Below are positions 1 to 8,662 of a stretch of 64,000 nucleotides of DNA, in pieces. The notes below the pieces were generated by a model. The model was not told where the DNA came from. It worked only from the letters and a program-made list of their open reading frames with translations, and ran no database searches. Source of the stretch: Cellulophaga algicola DSM 14237 (GTDB lineage: Bacteria; Bacteroidota; Bacteroidia; Flavobacteriales; Flavobacteriaceae); the NCBI RefSeq assembly GCF_000186265.1, contig NC_014934.1:1922001-1986000 (forward strand). Reading direction: 5' to 3'. Position 1 is the stretch's first letter. Each line of letters starts with the position of its first letter. Made by a program: the position numbers and the translations under genes.

Positions 1-2
1 AT

Positions 3-602
3 CAGGTGCCAAATTCACAATTTTGGGGAACTGGGCGTGGAACAAATCCTGATAAAATCATTGGTATACTAGGAAAAAAAGTTAGAGAAACTTCCAGAGA
101 AATAGCAATGTCTTACAGAAACGATCTAGGAAATTTACTTTCTAGTGATTACATGAAAGAGAAAGGTTATCTAGATGATTTTCTGGGAAATATAGATGAT
201 AGAGTTTTAGATGGCAGGTGTGATCATTTAGATCTAATGAGTAATCTAATTTTAAATCCTATTGAGTTTGAAAAAACCCTAATATTAAAAAGACATCATA
301 AAGGTCCTGATAAATGGACAAAATGGGCTTATAGAGTTAGTGATCCTGATAATATTGAAGAATACAAAAATGGCAGTATTACCTCACAGGTTAGTGGATA
401 TGAAAACCTAGATCCTTTTTTTGCAGTTATTGCTGTTACCATAAATGTGAGTAAAGTAGTGGATAAATCATCATCTACAGGGCTCAAGTTATTTAAAGCT
501 TTTAGAAGTATACTAAAACAACTAGCAGGCCAAAATATCATAGTAAAAGAGGCTCACGCTAAAACCATTCAAGTATCAGAAAAACAGCGTTTTATATATT
601 AA
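3..602 (+). CDS. VasX/colicin-like effector, N-terminal portion (5' end outside window)
   Basis: The frame is open at the left edge, so this is the downstream part of a longer protein. About 200 residues are visible, mostly charged helical sequence with no signal peptide. The TAA at 600-602 is followed in the same frame by an uninterrupted reading frame (603-2168), so this and the next entry read as one large protein broken by one stop codon. The joint product plus the membrane protein that overlaps its end resemble VasX-type pore-forming T6SS effectors with a membrane immunity partner. The family assignment is inference from architecture (long soluble part, hydrophobic helices, C-terminal soluble part), not from a motif. 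It could also be another membrane-active polymorphic toxin. Confidence 0.5.
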   Translation, partial: QVPNSQFWGTGRGTNPDKIIGILGKKVRETSREIAMSYRNDLGNLLSSDYMKEKGYLDDFLGNIDDRVLDGRCDHLDLMSNLILNPIEFEKTLILKRHHKGPDKWTKWAYRVSDPDNIEEYKNGSITSQVSGYENLDPFFAVIAVTINVSKVVDKSSSTGLKLFKAFRSILKQLAGQNIIVKEAHAKTIQVSEKQRFIY

Positions 603-620
603 CGTCTAAACAAATCAGCC

Positions 621-2168
621 ATGTATGGCGGAAAACCTATTTTTGACCTTGTTGATAATGATATTATACTTAAAATTGATGGTGCTACTGCTGTAGAATT
701 AGATATAAAAGAAAGTGATCTACATGCTACTTGGAGCAAACAACATCCAAATAACCCAAAATATAAACACTTAAGTTCAAGTGAAAAATTTAATCGTATC
801 CTACAATCAGAGGTAGTTATTATTGAGAGTAGAAGAGGGCACCATGAATTAGAGATAGGTGTAAGAGGTGTAAAGGAAGAAAAGGTTGCTGAAGTAACAA
901 GAGCTAAACATGAAAAAGCAGCTAAACTTTTTAATAGTAGAGGTTTTAAAGGTTTTTTTGTTTTTTTAGAATTTGTTAATTTTAATAATGCAGTTGCTAC
1001 AGCAATAGATAAAGGAGATGTTAAAAGTATAACAAATGCAGCTGGATCAGCTTTTAAGATAAGCGAAGCCTTAATGGAGCTGCAAATTGCTGTAATCAAA
1101 CACAGTAATGAAGGTAAACATATAGATATAATGACAAGAAACACCAAAATAGTAGGGGCTATCGGTGCTGTTTTTACAGCAGGTATGTGTATTTGGGAAG
1201 CAAATGAATTGTTCGGAAAACGAGACCCTGACTCCGCTTGGGCAATGGTAGGGGCTAGTGTCGCATTTACAGTTTCGGCAGGAGTTTCTATTACAGGAGC
1301 TGTAGCTGCGGCTTCCGGTTTATTAGCGGCAAGTACTGTCAGTTCAGCAGTTGCTTTGTTAGCATGGTTTGGACCATTAGGTTGGATTTCAGCTTTAGTT
1401 GGAGTTGGTTTTTTGGTGCTGTCGCAAATCTTAACAGATTCTCGACTCCAAACGTATTTTAAGTTCTATTTGTTCAGCGATTATAGAGTAGAAGGCTATA
1501 TGATTGGTACTACTGAAAGCCCTATGGATTATAACCGTCGATTATATCAAAGTAAATCAAAGCTTGTAGATTCTGATGATGAAAACTCGGAATACTATAG
1601 TAATCCTCAAATTGCAATGGCATTGTTTTTAGACCTCATTGTTTGTAATCGGATGCATTTGAAAATAGATGGTTATGATCCTAGAGTGCTCTATACATCT
1701 AAAAAAGAAGGATTTTCTCAATTAGAATATAGAGCAAAAAAAATAATAGCAACTTTTAGTTATATCAAATTTTTCAACAAAAAAGAGCAGGTAAAATGTA
1801 AAATATTCTTTTTTCCTAATGGTTTAAATAGTAATGGTAGTAATGGAGAAGAGCTCGATGAAATTACTCCACATATAAAGGTTATAATAGACCCTGAAAA
1901 ACATGATGCTATACAAGTTACTATAAATCTCTCAACTATTACGAATAGAATCGGTCGAGCATCTAAAATACTATTTACAACCCGATTAAATATTAATGAA
2001 AAAACAGGCAATAGCTTTCCGCAAAGCATTGAAGAGGGTAAAGAACGTTGGTTAGGTGCATTGTTGACTGTTTATGAGCAAAGCACCTACAAAGTACCCT
2101 TTGAGGATGATGTAATAGAATTTAAAGCAGGTACTCTCAACGAATTAAAAAAGGAAAATACATGGTAA
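621..2168 (+). CDS. VasX/colicin-like membrane-active effector, C-terminal portion
   Basis: This 515-residue frame continues the preceding one after the TAA at 600-602; codons 603-620 are also open, so the ATG at 621 may be only an internal methionine. Residues ~175-275 hold long Ala/Gly/Val-rich hydrophobic helices (for example AAASGLLAASTVSSAVALLA) typical of pore-forming colicin-like toxins. Residues ~330-515 are soluble and beta-rich and end in LNELKKENTW. The stop overlaps the ATG of the next gene by 7 bp, as expected for an effector translationally coupled to its immunity gene. The likely role is membrane depolarisation of competitor bacteria, inferred from hydrophobicity and context. 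If the upstream stop is real, this fragment may not be delivered. Confidence 0.55.
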   Translation: MYGGKPIFDLVDNDIILKIDGATAVELDIKESDLHATWSKQHPNNPKYKHLSSSEKFNRILQSEVVIIESRRGHHELEIGVRGVKEEKVAEVTRAKHEKAAKLFNSRGFKGFFVFLEFVNFNNAVATAIDKGDVKSITNAAGSAFKISEALMELQIAVIKHSNEGKHIDIMTRNTKIVGAIGAVFTAGMCIWEANELFGKRDPDSAWAMVGASVAFTVSAGVSITGAVAAASGLLAASTVSSAVALLAWFGPLGWISALVGVGFLVLSQILTDSRLQTYFKFYLFSDYRVEGYMIGTTESPMDYNRRLYQSKSKLVDSDDENSEYYSNPQIAMALFLDLIVCNRMHLKIDGYDPRVLYTSKKEGFSQLEYRAKKIIATFSYIKFFNKKEQVKCKIFFFPNGLNSNGSNGEELDEITPHIKVIIDPEKHDAIQVTINLSTITNRIGRASKILFTTRLNINEKTGNSFPQSIEEGKERWLGALLTVYEQSTYKVPFEDDVIEFKAGTLNELKKENTW

Positions 2169-2977
2169 AAGATTTTACAAGAGCTATTACACATGAAAAT
2201 TATGGAAAGGCAGAAAGTGGCTTGCAAAAATATTATCATAAGGTAGAAAAGATAATTTACCATACACCAATGAAACTAACCAAAGAAGAAGTGGAAAAAG
2301 GTGGAATCTTTACTTTTTCATCGGATGAGTTTATGACTAAACCTGATACCTCTAATGGATTGCCTTTTATTTTAGGGGGAGGGTCTCTTTCCTATTTATT
2401 AGCATTGTTTTTTTTACTAAAAGAAGAGTTGGGTACTCCTGGAACTGTATGCGTTTGTATTGCTGTTACAGCATTGATTTTTTCTATTATTTACTATTTT
2501 ACAAAGCCTCCAAAAGAGAATATTTTAAACCGCAGAGATGGTTTAATTACCATAGAAGGGGCATTGTACCAACCCAATATTACCATGCGGTTTAAGGATG
2601 TTATTTGTTGTTATAGTACTGGTGGTGAAAATGGTTTAGGAGCTTTTCGATTAGAAGTCATACGCCCCAATAATTATACTTTTGCAATGCTTAATGCGGG
2701 AGATAAAGATTGTTATCGAGATATTGCTTTTTTTACTTGGTATATGGACAAAAATAGACCCTTACCACCTGGCAGTGCTTTTGATCCTTTTAGACAAAAA
2801 GACTTTGAACGTAGAAAAGAAGAAGGTTTTCCAAGACCACTCTATATGAGCAATGTACCAACACCCGAAGCCATTCCAGAACAACAAAAAGAAAGAGAAA
2901 GATTCTGGAAAGAAGAATTTGTAGTGAAAGATGGCGTATTGATGAGGCATTTTACCTCTAGCGGTACTGACAAATAA
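2162..2977 (+). CDS. Membrane immunity candidate, WYMDKNRPLPP family, copy 1
   Basis: A 271-residue protein with two transmembrane segments at ~residues 65-115 and a conserved C-terminal third carrying WYMDKNRPLPPG, then DFERRKEEGFP and a TPEA/EQQ stretch. Three more copies with the same C-terminal domain lie in this window (7368, 15982, 24635), each directly behind the end of an effector-like frame. The 7-bp overlap with the upstream toxin suggests coupled translation. Membrane immunity proteins are known partners of pore-forming VasX-type toxins, so immunity is the favoured role. An effector-loading or adaptor role is the alternative, because the C-terminus is more conserved than expected for a toxin-specific immunity protein. 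Confidence 0.6.
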   Translation: MVKDFTRAITHENYGKAESGLQKYYHKVEKIIYHTPMKLTKEEVEKGGIFTFSSDEFMTKPDTSNGLPFILGGGSLSYLLALFFLLKEELGTPGTVCVCIAVTALIFSIIYYFTKPPKENILNRRDGLITIEGALYQPNITMRFKDVICCYSTGGENGLGAFRLEVIRPNNYTFAMLNAGDKDCYRDIAFFTWYMDKNRPLPPGSAFDPFRQKDFERRKEEGFPRPLYMSNVPTPEAIPEQQKERERFWKEEFVVKDGVLMRHFTSSGTDK

Positions 2978-3050
2978 AATAACGCAAGAAAATGTATATG
3001 CAATAATCCTACAAAAAAGGTAATTAACATCTCTGACATAAAGAATTTTA

Positions 3051-3319
3051 TCCCCGCTAGTTCAACCGTCTCTCTTGTGCCTTTAGAGCTTTCATTATCA
3101 TATGTTTAATCACTCATTTCTTTTACACTTTTGTATCTTACTCTCGCGGTTACAAGCGTCACGATCGCTCTAGCATAATGCTTTTTAATCAAGGAGTTTG
3201 GATAGGATATTTTAGATCCAGAAATTAGACAAAACAATTATTTGCAATTAATTAATAGAAAATATAACGCGTTACTATTATCTTAGGTACATAATACGGA
3301 TATTCAATAGGTTTATACA
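3051..3319 (+). repeat. Repeat A, copy 1 (REP-like palindromes plus effector C-terminal tail relic)
   Basis: First of eight copies of a ~200-270 bp repeat. It starts CCCCGCTAG with an imperfect palindrome, runs through a TTTTGTATCTTAC segment to a second palindrome, and then to a degenerate reading frame ending W-x-GYFRSRN followed by a stop. That ending matches the C-terminus (WKGYFRPKN) of the intact amidase effector ending at 10636. The repeat therefore seems to be a REP-type element fused to the last codons of an effector. It fills most of the 2978-3386 gap, which otherwise shows nothing. Confidence 0.6.
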
Positions 3320-3386
3320 TTTATTACCATTAATTTTTAAAAAACCTTCTAATCAATAACTTAACGCAAGAAATTTAACAGATAAT

Positions 3387-3770
3387 ATGTCAAAAAAAAC
3401 AAAAAATAATATTACAGATATTCTAATTTCTATACTTATAATAATGATATCTTCATTAATTATAATGAAATCAGTTGAAGCCTTTAACAAAAGGGATCCT
3501 GGGCCTGGCTTTTTATTAATGCTTGCAAGTATATTTTTAAATATCGCTTTTTCTTTCTGCTTTATAAATAAGAAAAGTATAAAATATTTTATCGTAGCAA
3601 CTTTTTGTTTTTATAATTTTTATTTCTTTTGGGCTATTAGAAAAGAAATTTCATTTAACACCGGTTCCATATTATTAATACTAATATTCGAATTTTCTCT
3701 AATTTTAATCTATGGAATATACTATCTGATTCGTAAAAAAAAGCTAATGGCTAATTCGTCAAATGAATAG
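3387..3770 (+). CDS. Small four-helix membrane protein
   Basis: 127 residues, lysine-rich at both ends, with four predicted transmembrane helices (~10-28, 42-60, 67-85, 93-115). No family recognised. It stands alone after repeat A copy 1 and before an amidase-tail unit. The bases just upstream (TTTAACAGATAAT) are nearly the reverse complement of those just downstream (ATTATCTGTTATAAAC). This recalls the flank complementarity of the cassette genes at 23.7-37 kb, so it may be a decayed cassette. An immunity role is possible by location only. Confidence 0.5.
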   Translation: MSKKTKNNITDILISILIIMISSLIIMKSVEAFNKRDPGPGFLLMLASIFLNIAFSFCFINKKSIKYFIVATFCFYNFYFFWAIRKEISFNTGSILLILIFEFSLILIYGIYYLIRKKKLMANSSNE

Positions 3771-3796
3771 AAAAAATTATCTGTTATAAACAAAAA

Positions 3797-3900
3797 AATC
3801 GCCCGCTGGTGCGAGCGTCTTAGTAGGAGTATATTTTGTGTCTTTTACTAAAGTATGTTGGATAGCTGTATTTACAAGTAATAGCTAGGACGGCAATCGT
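3797..3900 (+). repeat. Repeat C, copy 1: RAYT (type 2) N-terminal relic with REP-like hairpins
   Basis: A REP-like GCCCGCTGGTGCGAGCGTC is followed by a short frame reading GVYFVSFTKVCWIAVFTS. This matches the N-terminal YFVSF-x-VxWIDVFTR motif typical of REP-associated tyrosine transposases. It is followed at once by GCTAG...CTAGC, another hairpin, and then by the amidase tail. There is no transposase body. Related copies lie at 8133 and 12385. Confidence 0.55.
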
Positions 3901-3901
3901 T

Positions 3902-4093
3902 GCAAACGCTAGCTATCAGGGCGATATTGCAGTTTTTGAGGCTTTTCAGGGAATCAAAAAATTGCATGAATATGGTCACATACAAATGTTTAACGGTAGT
4001 AAATGGTTGTCAGATTTTGTGCAAAATGGTTTTTGGGCAGGAAGTGACTATGAAAAAGCGAAAACAAATCATAAATTTTATAGATGGGAATAA
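3902..4093 (+). pseudogene. C-terminal tail of an NlpC/CHAP-like amidase effector
   Basis: An open frame without its own start reads ...GDIAVFEAF...HEYGHIQMF...KFYRWE and stops at 4091-4093. It keeps the His half of a cysteine peptidase/amidase (GDIAV then GHxQ) but has no Cys nucleophile, so it cannot be a full enzyme. Nearly the same tail is at 12584-12775 and a relative at 13852-14121. Its last codons overlap the ATG of the following lipoprotein gene (4084), as in an intact effector-immunity pair. It is best read as a displaced effector tip carried with its immunity gene. Confidence 0.6.
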
Positions 4094-4942
4094 TAAAAAT
4101 ATTAAGATCTACAATAATTTTTATTTTTACATTTTCAATTATTTCATGTAAGCAAAATGTTGAAAAAGACAAAGTTATTCAAACTTTAAATGTTATAAAG
4201 CAAGTTGAAAAGAAACAAGAGATAGTTAAAGTAGAAAATCAAGTTTCTCAAAAAAAGCTATTGATTTCTTAAAGAAGTTCTATGTCTTGTACTTAACAGA
4301 TATAAATGAAGATACAAATAGATGTAAACTAGGGTATTACCTTACTGAAGATTTAATTGAATCTATAGATAAATCAGATGGTTATCCAATAATTGATTCT
4401 CAAGATTATGAAAAGATTGACTTAAATACTTTAAAGGTTTCGAAAACCAATATTGAAAATGTTTTTAAAGTTAGTTTTATTAATTATAAAGAAAGGGTTC
4501 TAAATGTGAAATTAGTACCTGTAGGTAATTCTTTTAAGATTGTAAGTATTACAATTTTTCGTAAAAATATAAATTTTACTTATCCATCAACAGTCACAAA
4601 ACCGGGAACTATAGATGCGTATGATTTTGATTTGTTAAGTTATGTTACGGATTCTGCAGGTGATAGAACGCAAGTAAGCTTTTTTTTGGAAGATTTTTCT
4701 AACGGGTTTGTATTTACAAAAGGTTCTTATGACGAGAATTTTGAATACCGATGTATTAAGAAAAAACAGGAAAAGACTTAAAGTTATATTATCAAGAGGA
4801 CTCTGATTATGATAAATATACTGGAGATACAAGTATACCATTAATTACTATTTACAAAAAAGGAGAAGATTTTTATGCTGTTAGTTCTCTTATAGAAAAC
4901 GGAAAAGAAGTTAAGCTAAAAGAAGTTGAAAGTAGATATTAA
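4084..4942 (+). pseudogene. Immunity-type lipoprotein, frameshifted copy
   Basis: The lipoprotein signal (FTFSIISCKQ) and the rest of the protein match the intact 286-residue gene at 12766-13626 along the whole length. Two single-A losses break it: seven A at 4250-4256 against eight in the intact copy, and six A at 4761-4766 against seven. The frame therefore stops at 4272, continues in another frame from ~4287 to 4781, and ends in a third frame at 4942. It overlaps the amidase tail by 10 bp. The homopolymer losses could be decay, slippage-driven phase variation or sequencing error. Confidence 0.75.
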
Positions 4943-5400
4943 CCCCCCTCGCGCGACATATCCGCAACCCTGGCGCACTTCTGTGAAGTGTGTCTAATTT
5001 TCTTTAGTATTTGCCATGCAATTTATAATCTTTAAACAATGTCTCAGAGGTATAAAGTCATAGATAGTACCGTTCCAACATTTGCGACAATAATACTAAT
5101 TGATTTGGGTAGATTTATTTATTAGACCAACCTATTTTAAAATATTAGATGATTCTCTAAATTATATACATTATAATCCTATGGCTTCAGAATTAGTTTA
5201 TTATGAAAGAGATTGGAAAAACAGTAGCTATGCAATTTATGAAGAAGACAATCCAGAAACACCTTCGGTTAAAGTACATCCTCTATGCTAATTTGAAATA
5301 GAAAAACAATTAGTCACGCTTTACAAAAGCGCGCCAGCTTCTGCGATTATAGGTGTGGCACGAGTAGTGCAAGAGGCGGAAACAACAATCGTTATATGGC
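4943..5400 (+). repeat. Repeat B, copy 1: RAYT (type 1) relic with central deletion
   Basis: Begins with a CCCCCCTCGCGCGA stretch and an upstream region shared with four other copies. An ATG at 5039 opens a frame matching RAYT N-termini (MSQRYKVIDSTVPTFAT, then IDWVDLFIRP). An extra T near 5105 shifts the frame. The sequence then jumps from DDSLNY directly to YIHYNPMASELV and DWKNSSY, the typical C-terminal RAYT motif, so the HUH and catalytic Tyr region is missing. Copies at 15421 and 17058 share the same deletion. It is not a functional gene. Confidence 0.65.
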
Positions 5401-5514
5401 CTTAAAATAAAGCCTAATTCATATGAGCATATTTTTATTAATACTAAAGAAGAGGAAAATGTACGTAATTTACCTCTTAAAGAATTACTTAAATCAAAAA
5501 CATGGGAAAATTAG
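5401..5514 (+). pseudogene. Effector C-terminal tail (VasX-type) plus start of a lost immunity gene
   Basis: The frame ends KPNSYEHIFI...LPLKELLKSKTWEN and stops at 5512-5514. The same tail precedes the membrane immunity gene at 15982. Here the ATG at 5502 also opens an immunity frame (MGKLDFKFKKE) that stops after 11 codons, where unrelated sequence begins. So the junction keeps the effector tail and the first codons of the WYMDKNRPLPP-family gene, but the rest has been replaced by the lipoprotein gene at 5570. Confidence 0.55.
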
Positions 5515-5569
5515 ATTTCAAATTCAAGAAAGAATAAAAATTATACATTAACACAAATAAGAAGAAATA

Positions 5570-6517
5570 ATGTTTAATTCGAAGAGCAATTATGTAATAG
5601 CTATTTTTATAGTATTTGTTTATAGCTGCAAGAAGAGTATCGATAACACTCAAACAGCTAAAAACGAGAATATTGAAATTTCTGACGATACAAATATAAA
5701 TCAGTCTGAACCTGATTTTAATTATGAAAATTTAGTCGGTAAAACTTTTTTACCTGTATATCAAAAAGAGGATGGAACTTATGAGTACGGTGGTGATATA
5801 ACAAAAGAAGATGACATGGGGGAAGACAGAATACGTTTTAGAAAAAATACGATAAAACATCTAATTCCTATAGAATGGCAAAGTTACCCTATTATAGGTG
5901 TAGCCAGTAAAGAAGACTGGTTAGAGTTAAAATTAGGTGATATTGAAGATAAAAAAACTCATTTTTCTAATTATTTTAAGTACAGTAAAAATGATAATCT
6001 TCTAAAATATTGCGTTGTTCCGAATGAAGATATTGAGGTTTTTATGGATAGTGCTTTTATAGCAAAAAAAGAAAAACCTATTATAAAAAAAGAGAATTCC
6101 CTAGAGAAGTACATCGTTTATAAAAAACATCAGATTATTTTCAATAATAAAAAAATAGAAATTTCCATTCCTTTTATTGAGCCACATTTGAACGAAAATG
6201 GGGTTAAAATATTTAAAAAAGGGGATATTGCGAAACAGCTTGAAGTGAAGCTTCTAAAAAAGAATGAAAAGTCTTTATTATTTGTATTTGGAGAAGGTAT
6301 GTGTGGTGCATGTCCTAATTTTTCTTCATTATATGATGAAAATGGTAATAATTTATCATATAGATATTCAATAAGAAAAGGACAAGAATCAATAAAATTA
6401 ATATCTCATGGTAATGATGATGAGATATTTACTGACTATGGTTTTACAGATAGAGATGTAAATATTCAAATTAATCATAAGGATACACCTACTTATATAA
6501 TAAAAGATTGGTATTAG
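5570..6517 (+). CDS. Lipoprotein, putative immunity protein
   Basis: 315 residues with a type II signal peptide (FIVFVYSCKK, lipobox Cys ~20) followed by an acidic linker. The mature part is unrecognised; residues ~235-255 contain a GEGMCGACPN stretch whose two cysteines could form a disulfide. It lies between an effector-tail relic (5401-5514) and a RAYT relic, so by position it is the immunity member of a displaced unit. Periplasmic lipoprotein immunity fits neighbouring peptidoglycan-amidase effectors. No domain supports the role directly. Confidence 0.5.
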   Translation: MFNSKSNYVIAIFIVFVYSCKKSIDNTQTAKNENIEISDDTNINQSEPDFNYENLVGKTFLPVYQKEDGTYEYGGDITKEDDMGEDRIRFRKNTIKHLIPIEWQSYPIIGVASKEDWLELKLGDIEDKKTHFSNYFKYSKNDNLLKYCVVPNEDIEVFMDSAFIAKKEKPIIKKENSLEKYIVYKKHQIIFNNKKIEISIPFIEPHLNENGVKIFKKGDIAKQLEVKLLKKNEKSLLFVFGEGMCGACPNFSSLYDENGNNLSYRYSIRKGQESIKLISHGNDDEIFTDYGFTDRDVNIQINHKDTPTYIIKDWY

Positions 6518-6607
6518 ATCACTACTCGCAACTAATGACTATGTGGTTAGTGAATTAAAATCCGCTTAAAGTTATTTGGAAGCACAAGATAAAAATATAA
6601 AAAACAG

Positions 6608-6830
6608 CTCCTCGCGTGACATATCCTCAACTCTGGCGCACTTCTGTGAAGTGTGTCTAATTTTCTTTAGTACTTGTAATGCAATTTATAATCTTTAAAC
6701 AATGTCTCAGAGATATGAAGTCATAGATAGTACCGTTCCAACATTTGTGACAATAACACTAATTGATTGGGTAGATTTATTTATTCGACCAACCTATTTT
6801 AAAATATTAGATGATTCTCTAAATTATTGT
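6608..6830 (+). repeat. Repeat B, copy 2: RAYT N-terminal relic
   Basis: A copy of the repeat B 5' region. An ATG at 6702 opens a frame MSQRYEVIDSTVPTFVT...IDWVDLFIRPTYF that ends at DDSLNYC and is then fused to effector sequence. It is not the centrally deleted form seen at 4943: here the RAYT frame runs one codon further (TGT) before the junction. Together with 6518-6607 it fills the gap between neighbouring genes. Confidence 0.6.
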
Positions 6831-6846
6831 ACCCTATAAAAATGGC

Positions 6847-7371
6847 ATGTACCACCCTTGGCGTTCTATTGCTGTTACGGTTCATTTTGGTGCTTTTTTA
6901 AGATCTACAGAAGACTTAGAATTTGAATTTTATTTTGTTATGCCAGAAGCATTCAATTCGAGGCGGTATTCAATACCTATTCCAAACAATCTGATTAGAG
7001 TTAGTGCTTATTTCGATCAAAAAACACATGTGTACACTGCTCATTTATGGTTGCAAATACCAAAGAAATTAACAGTTGAAGAAGAAGACCCATCACAACC
7101 AATTGTAGCCATGAATCGTAGTTTCCTCAAACAAAATATGCATTTAGATCTAGACCAAGGAGAAATTGCTGTTCTTTGCAAGTTAAATAATGTACAAGAA
7201 CAAGGGTTACCTTTAACTAACAATAATGAACAGGGGTATTTATACAGTCAAATACCTATATTATACCGTGATAAGGCAACAGGTATTGTTATAACACGCT
7301 CTGGTTTTACTCAGGTACTTAGCAAAGAGCAATTTTTAAAATATTACAGACCTAAAACAATATTAGAATGA
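6847..7371 (+). CDS. Effector C-terminal domain fragment (VasX-type unit)
   Basis: 174 residues, open from 6823 where it joins the RAYT relic, so its real N-terminus is lost. The sequence is soluble and beta-rich with no signal peptide and no catalytic motif that I recognise. Its stop overlaps the next gene's ATG by 4 bp (ATGA). The following gene is a WYMDKNRPLPP-family membrane protein, the same arrangement as 621-2168 with 2162-2977, so this is read as the displaced C-terminal part of a second VasX-like effector. It may be untranslated; ATG 6847 is the first available start. Confidence 0.45.
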   Translation: MYHPWRSIAVTVHFGAFLRSTEDLEFEFYFVMPEAFNSRRYSIPIPNNLIRVSAYFDQKTHVYTAHLWLQIPKKLTVEEEDPSQPIVAMNRSFLKQNMHLDLDQGEIAVLCKLNNVQEQGLPLTNNNEQGYLYSQIPILYRDKATGIVITRSGFTQVLSKEQFLKYYRPKTILE

Positions 7372-8117
7372 CAAAAAAGAGTTGGTGGAAAGAAGCTCCT
7401 TTACCCTTTAAAATACTTACCTATCCAACAGATGAAAAGGTAACGAAATGGTTTGCAACACAAAGTGACCGTAAAGATGAGGCTTTGAATGATAAACAAT
7501 TTAAAACTGCTTTAGCAACAAAAGGAGTAAGTATTGGTGCACTTTGCTTTTTTGTTTTAGGTGTTTTTGTTACTATAATTTTCACTCTTTTAGAACTAAC
7601 TAATGAAGTTCTCAACTTTGATGAAAGTTACTTTTGGAGCTGTGCTACTTTTTTTATTTTTAGCGCTTTATTTTGGTTGTATAGCTTTGCAATACCTAAT
7701 AAGATACTTACGTTAAACCGTTTTACGGGTATAATGACGTACCCTAGTTATGGTTTTTCTCCGCATTTTACAACGACTTTTACTAGAGCTACGGTTTACA
7801 GGGTAATTATGAGTGGTGCGGATGCCACATTAGCAGGTGCAAAACTAACAGCCCGTAACCCATATGATTCGGGAGTTGGCAGAGGTAATTATGATTTAGC
7901 AGATAGTGACCCAGAAGAATGGTGGAGTTTTTATGTGTGGTATATGGATAAAAATAGACCCTTACCACCCGCAAAAGCCTTTGATGAATACCGCGAGCAA
8001 GATTTTGAACGTAGAAAAGCAGAAGGTTTTCCCAAACCCTTATATCCAAGCAATATATCTACTCCTGAAGCTACAAAAGAACAACGAGCAGAACGCAAGA
8101 AAATTGGTGGGTGGTAA
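7368..8117 (+). CDS. Membrane immunity candidate, WYMDKNRPLPP family, copy 2
   Basis: 249 residues with two transmembrane helices (~60-85 and 93-110). The conserved C-terminal third has WYMDKNRPLPPAKAFDEY, DFERRKAEGFPKPLYPSN and ends KKIGGW. It is closest to the copy at 24635, which shares the IGGW end and the PLYPS motif; the N-terminal 120 residues diverge from the other copies. It overlaps the upstream effector fragment by 4 bp, implying coupled expression. The presumed role is protection against a membrane-active toxin, inferred from context as for copy 1. Confidence 0.6.
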   Translation: MTKKSWWKEAPLPFKILTYPTDEKVTKWFATQSDRKDEALNDKQFKTALATKGVSIGALCFFVLGVFVTIIFTLLELTNEVLNFDESYFWSCATFFIFSALFWLYSFAIPNKILTLNRFTGIMTYPSYGFSPHFTTTFTRATVYRVIMSGADATLAGAKLTARNPYDSGVGRGNYDLADSDPEEWWSFYVWYMDKNRPLPPAKAFDEYREQDFERRKAEGFPKPLYPSNISTPEATKEQRAERKKIGGW

Positions 8118-8132
8118 AAAGCAAATCTGATA

Positions 8133-8471
8133 GCGCTCGTTTGTAAAGATTAACGTATCGAGTAAGAAAACATCAATTAAAATTTTAAATGTTTTAGTCA
8201 GCTTTTGTACTTTCAAGCAATAAGTAGAAAGAATAACTTTCATAATCAAGTAGGCATATTTTATGTCTTTTGCTACAGTATATTGGATAGACGTATTTAC
8301 AAGACAAATATATTATAATATATTTTTAGAAAGCATAGACTATGAAATAGATTGGGAATATAGCCTTGTTAAAATTTTAATCTACGGCACTAAAAACTGG
8401 TGCTATTGGTTTCCTAGAATAATAAATAATTGCGTGGGCACTCGTTATAAACGAGCGCTAGCAGATGAATA
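8133..8471 (+). repeat. Repeat C, copy 2: RAYT (type 2) N-terminal relic and REP palindrome
   Basis: The region starts GCGCTCGTTTG. The frame from 8263 reads MSFATVYWIDVFTRQIYYNIFL, the RAYT N-terminal motif, and then degenerates. It ends with ACTCGTTATAAACGAGCGCTAGC (8436-8458), a strong REP-like stem-loop. No transposase body follows. With 8472-8603 this makes up the ~490 bp gap before the lysozyme/amidase effector; nothing else is visible in 8472-8603. Confidence 0.55.
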
Positions 8472-8662
8472 GTTAATCTATGTAATAATATTATATCTAG
8501 TTAAATCTCTCTCCTTTGTATTCACTTTTATTTACATAAATATGTTATCTTCAAACTAAAAAATAAAGATACGAGCTGAACCGTTGGTAGCAATTTAAAA
8601 TAAAAGTCGAGAATAATGAATTTTATGACTAAATCAGAAATAAAGAACGAAGTTGGCAAAAA

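Noticed and set aside
599-1147. A 182-codon minus-strand frame opposite the VasX-like effector
   Set aside because: It is the mirror of the hydrophobic coding region, without its own start context or family.
5100-5291. A 63-codon open frame, and its 103-codon counterpart at 15579-15890
   Set aside because: Both are readings of the RAYT relic in repeat B after a frame-shifting T and a central deletion. They lack a start context and the catalytic region, so they are not listed as genes.
8263-8472. A 69-codon open frame starting MSFATVYWIDVFTR
   Set aside because: It is the N-terminal fragment of a type 2 RAYT, cut after ~40 codons and read into unrelated sequence.
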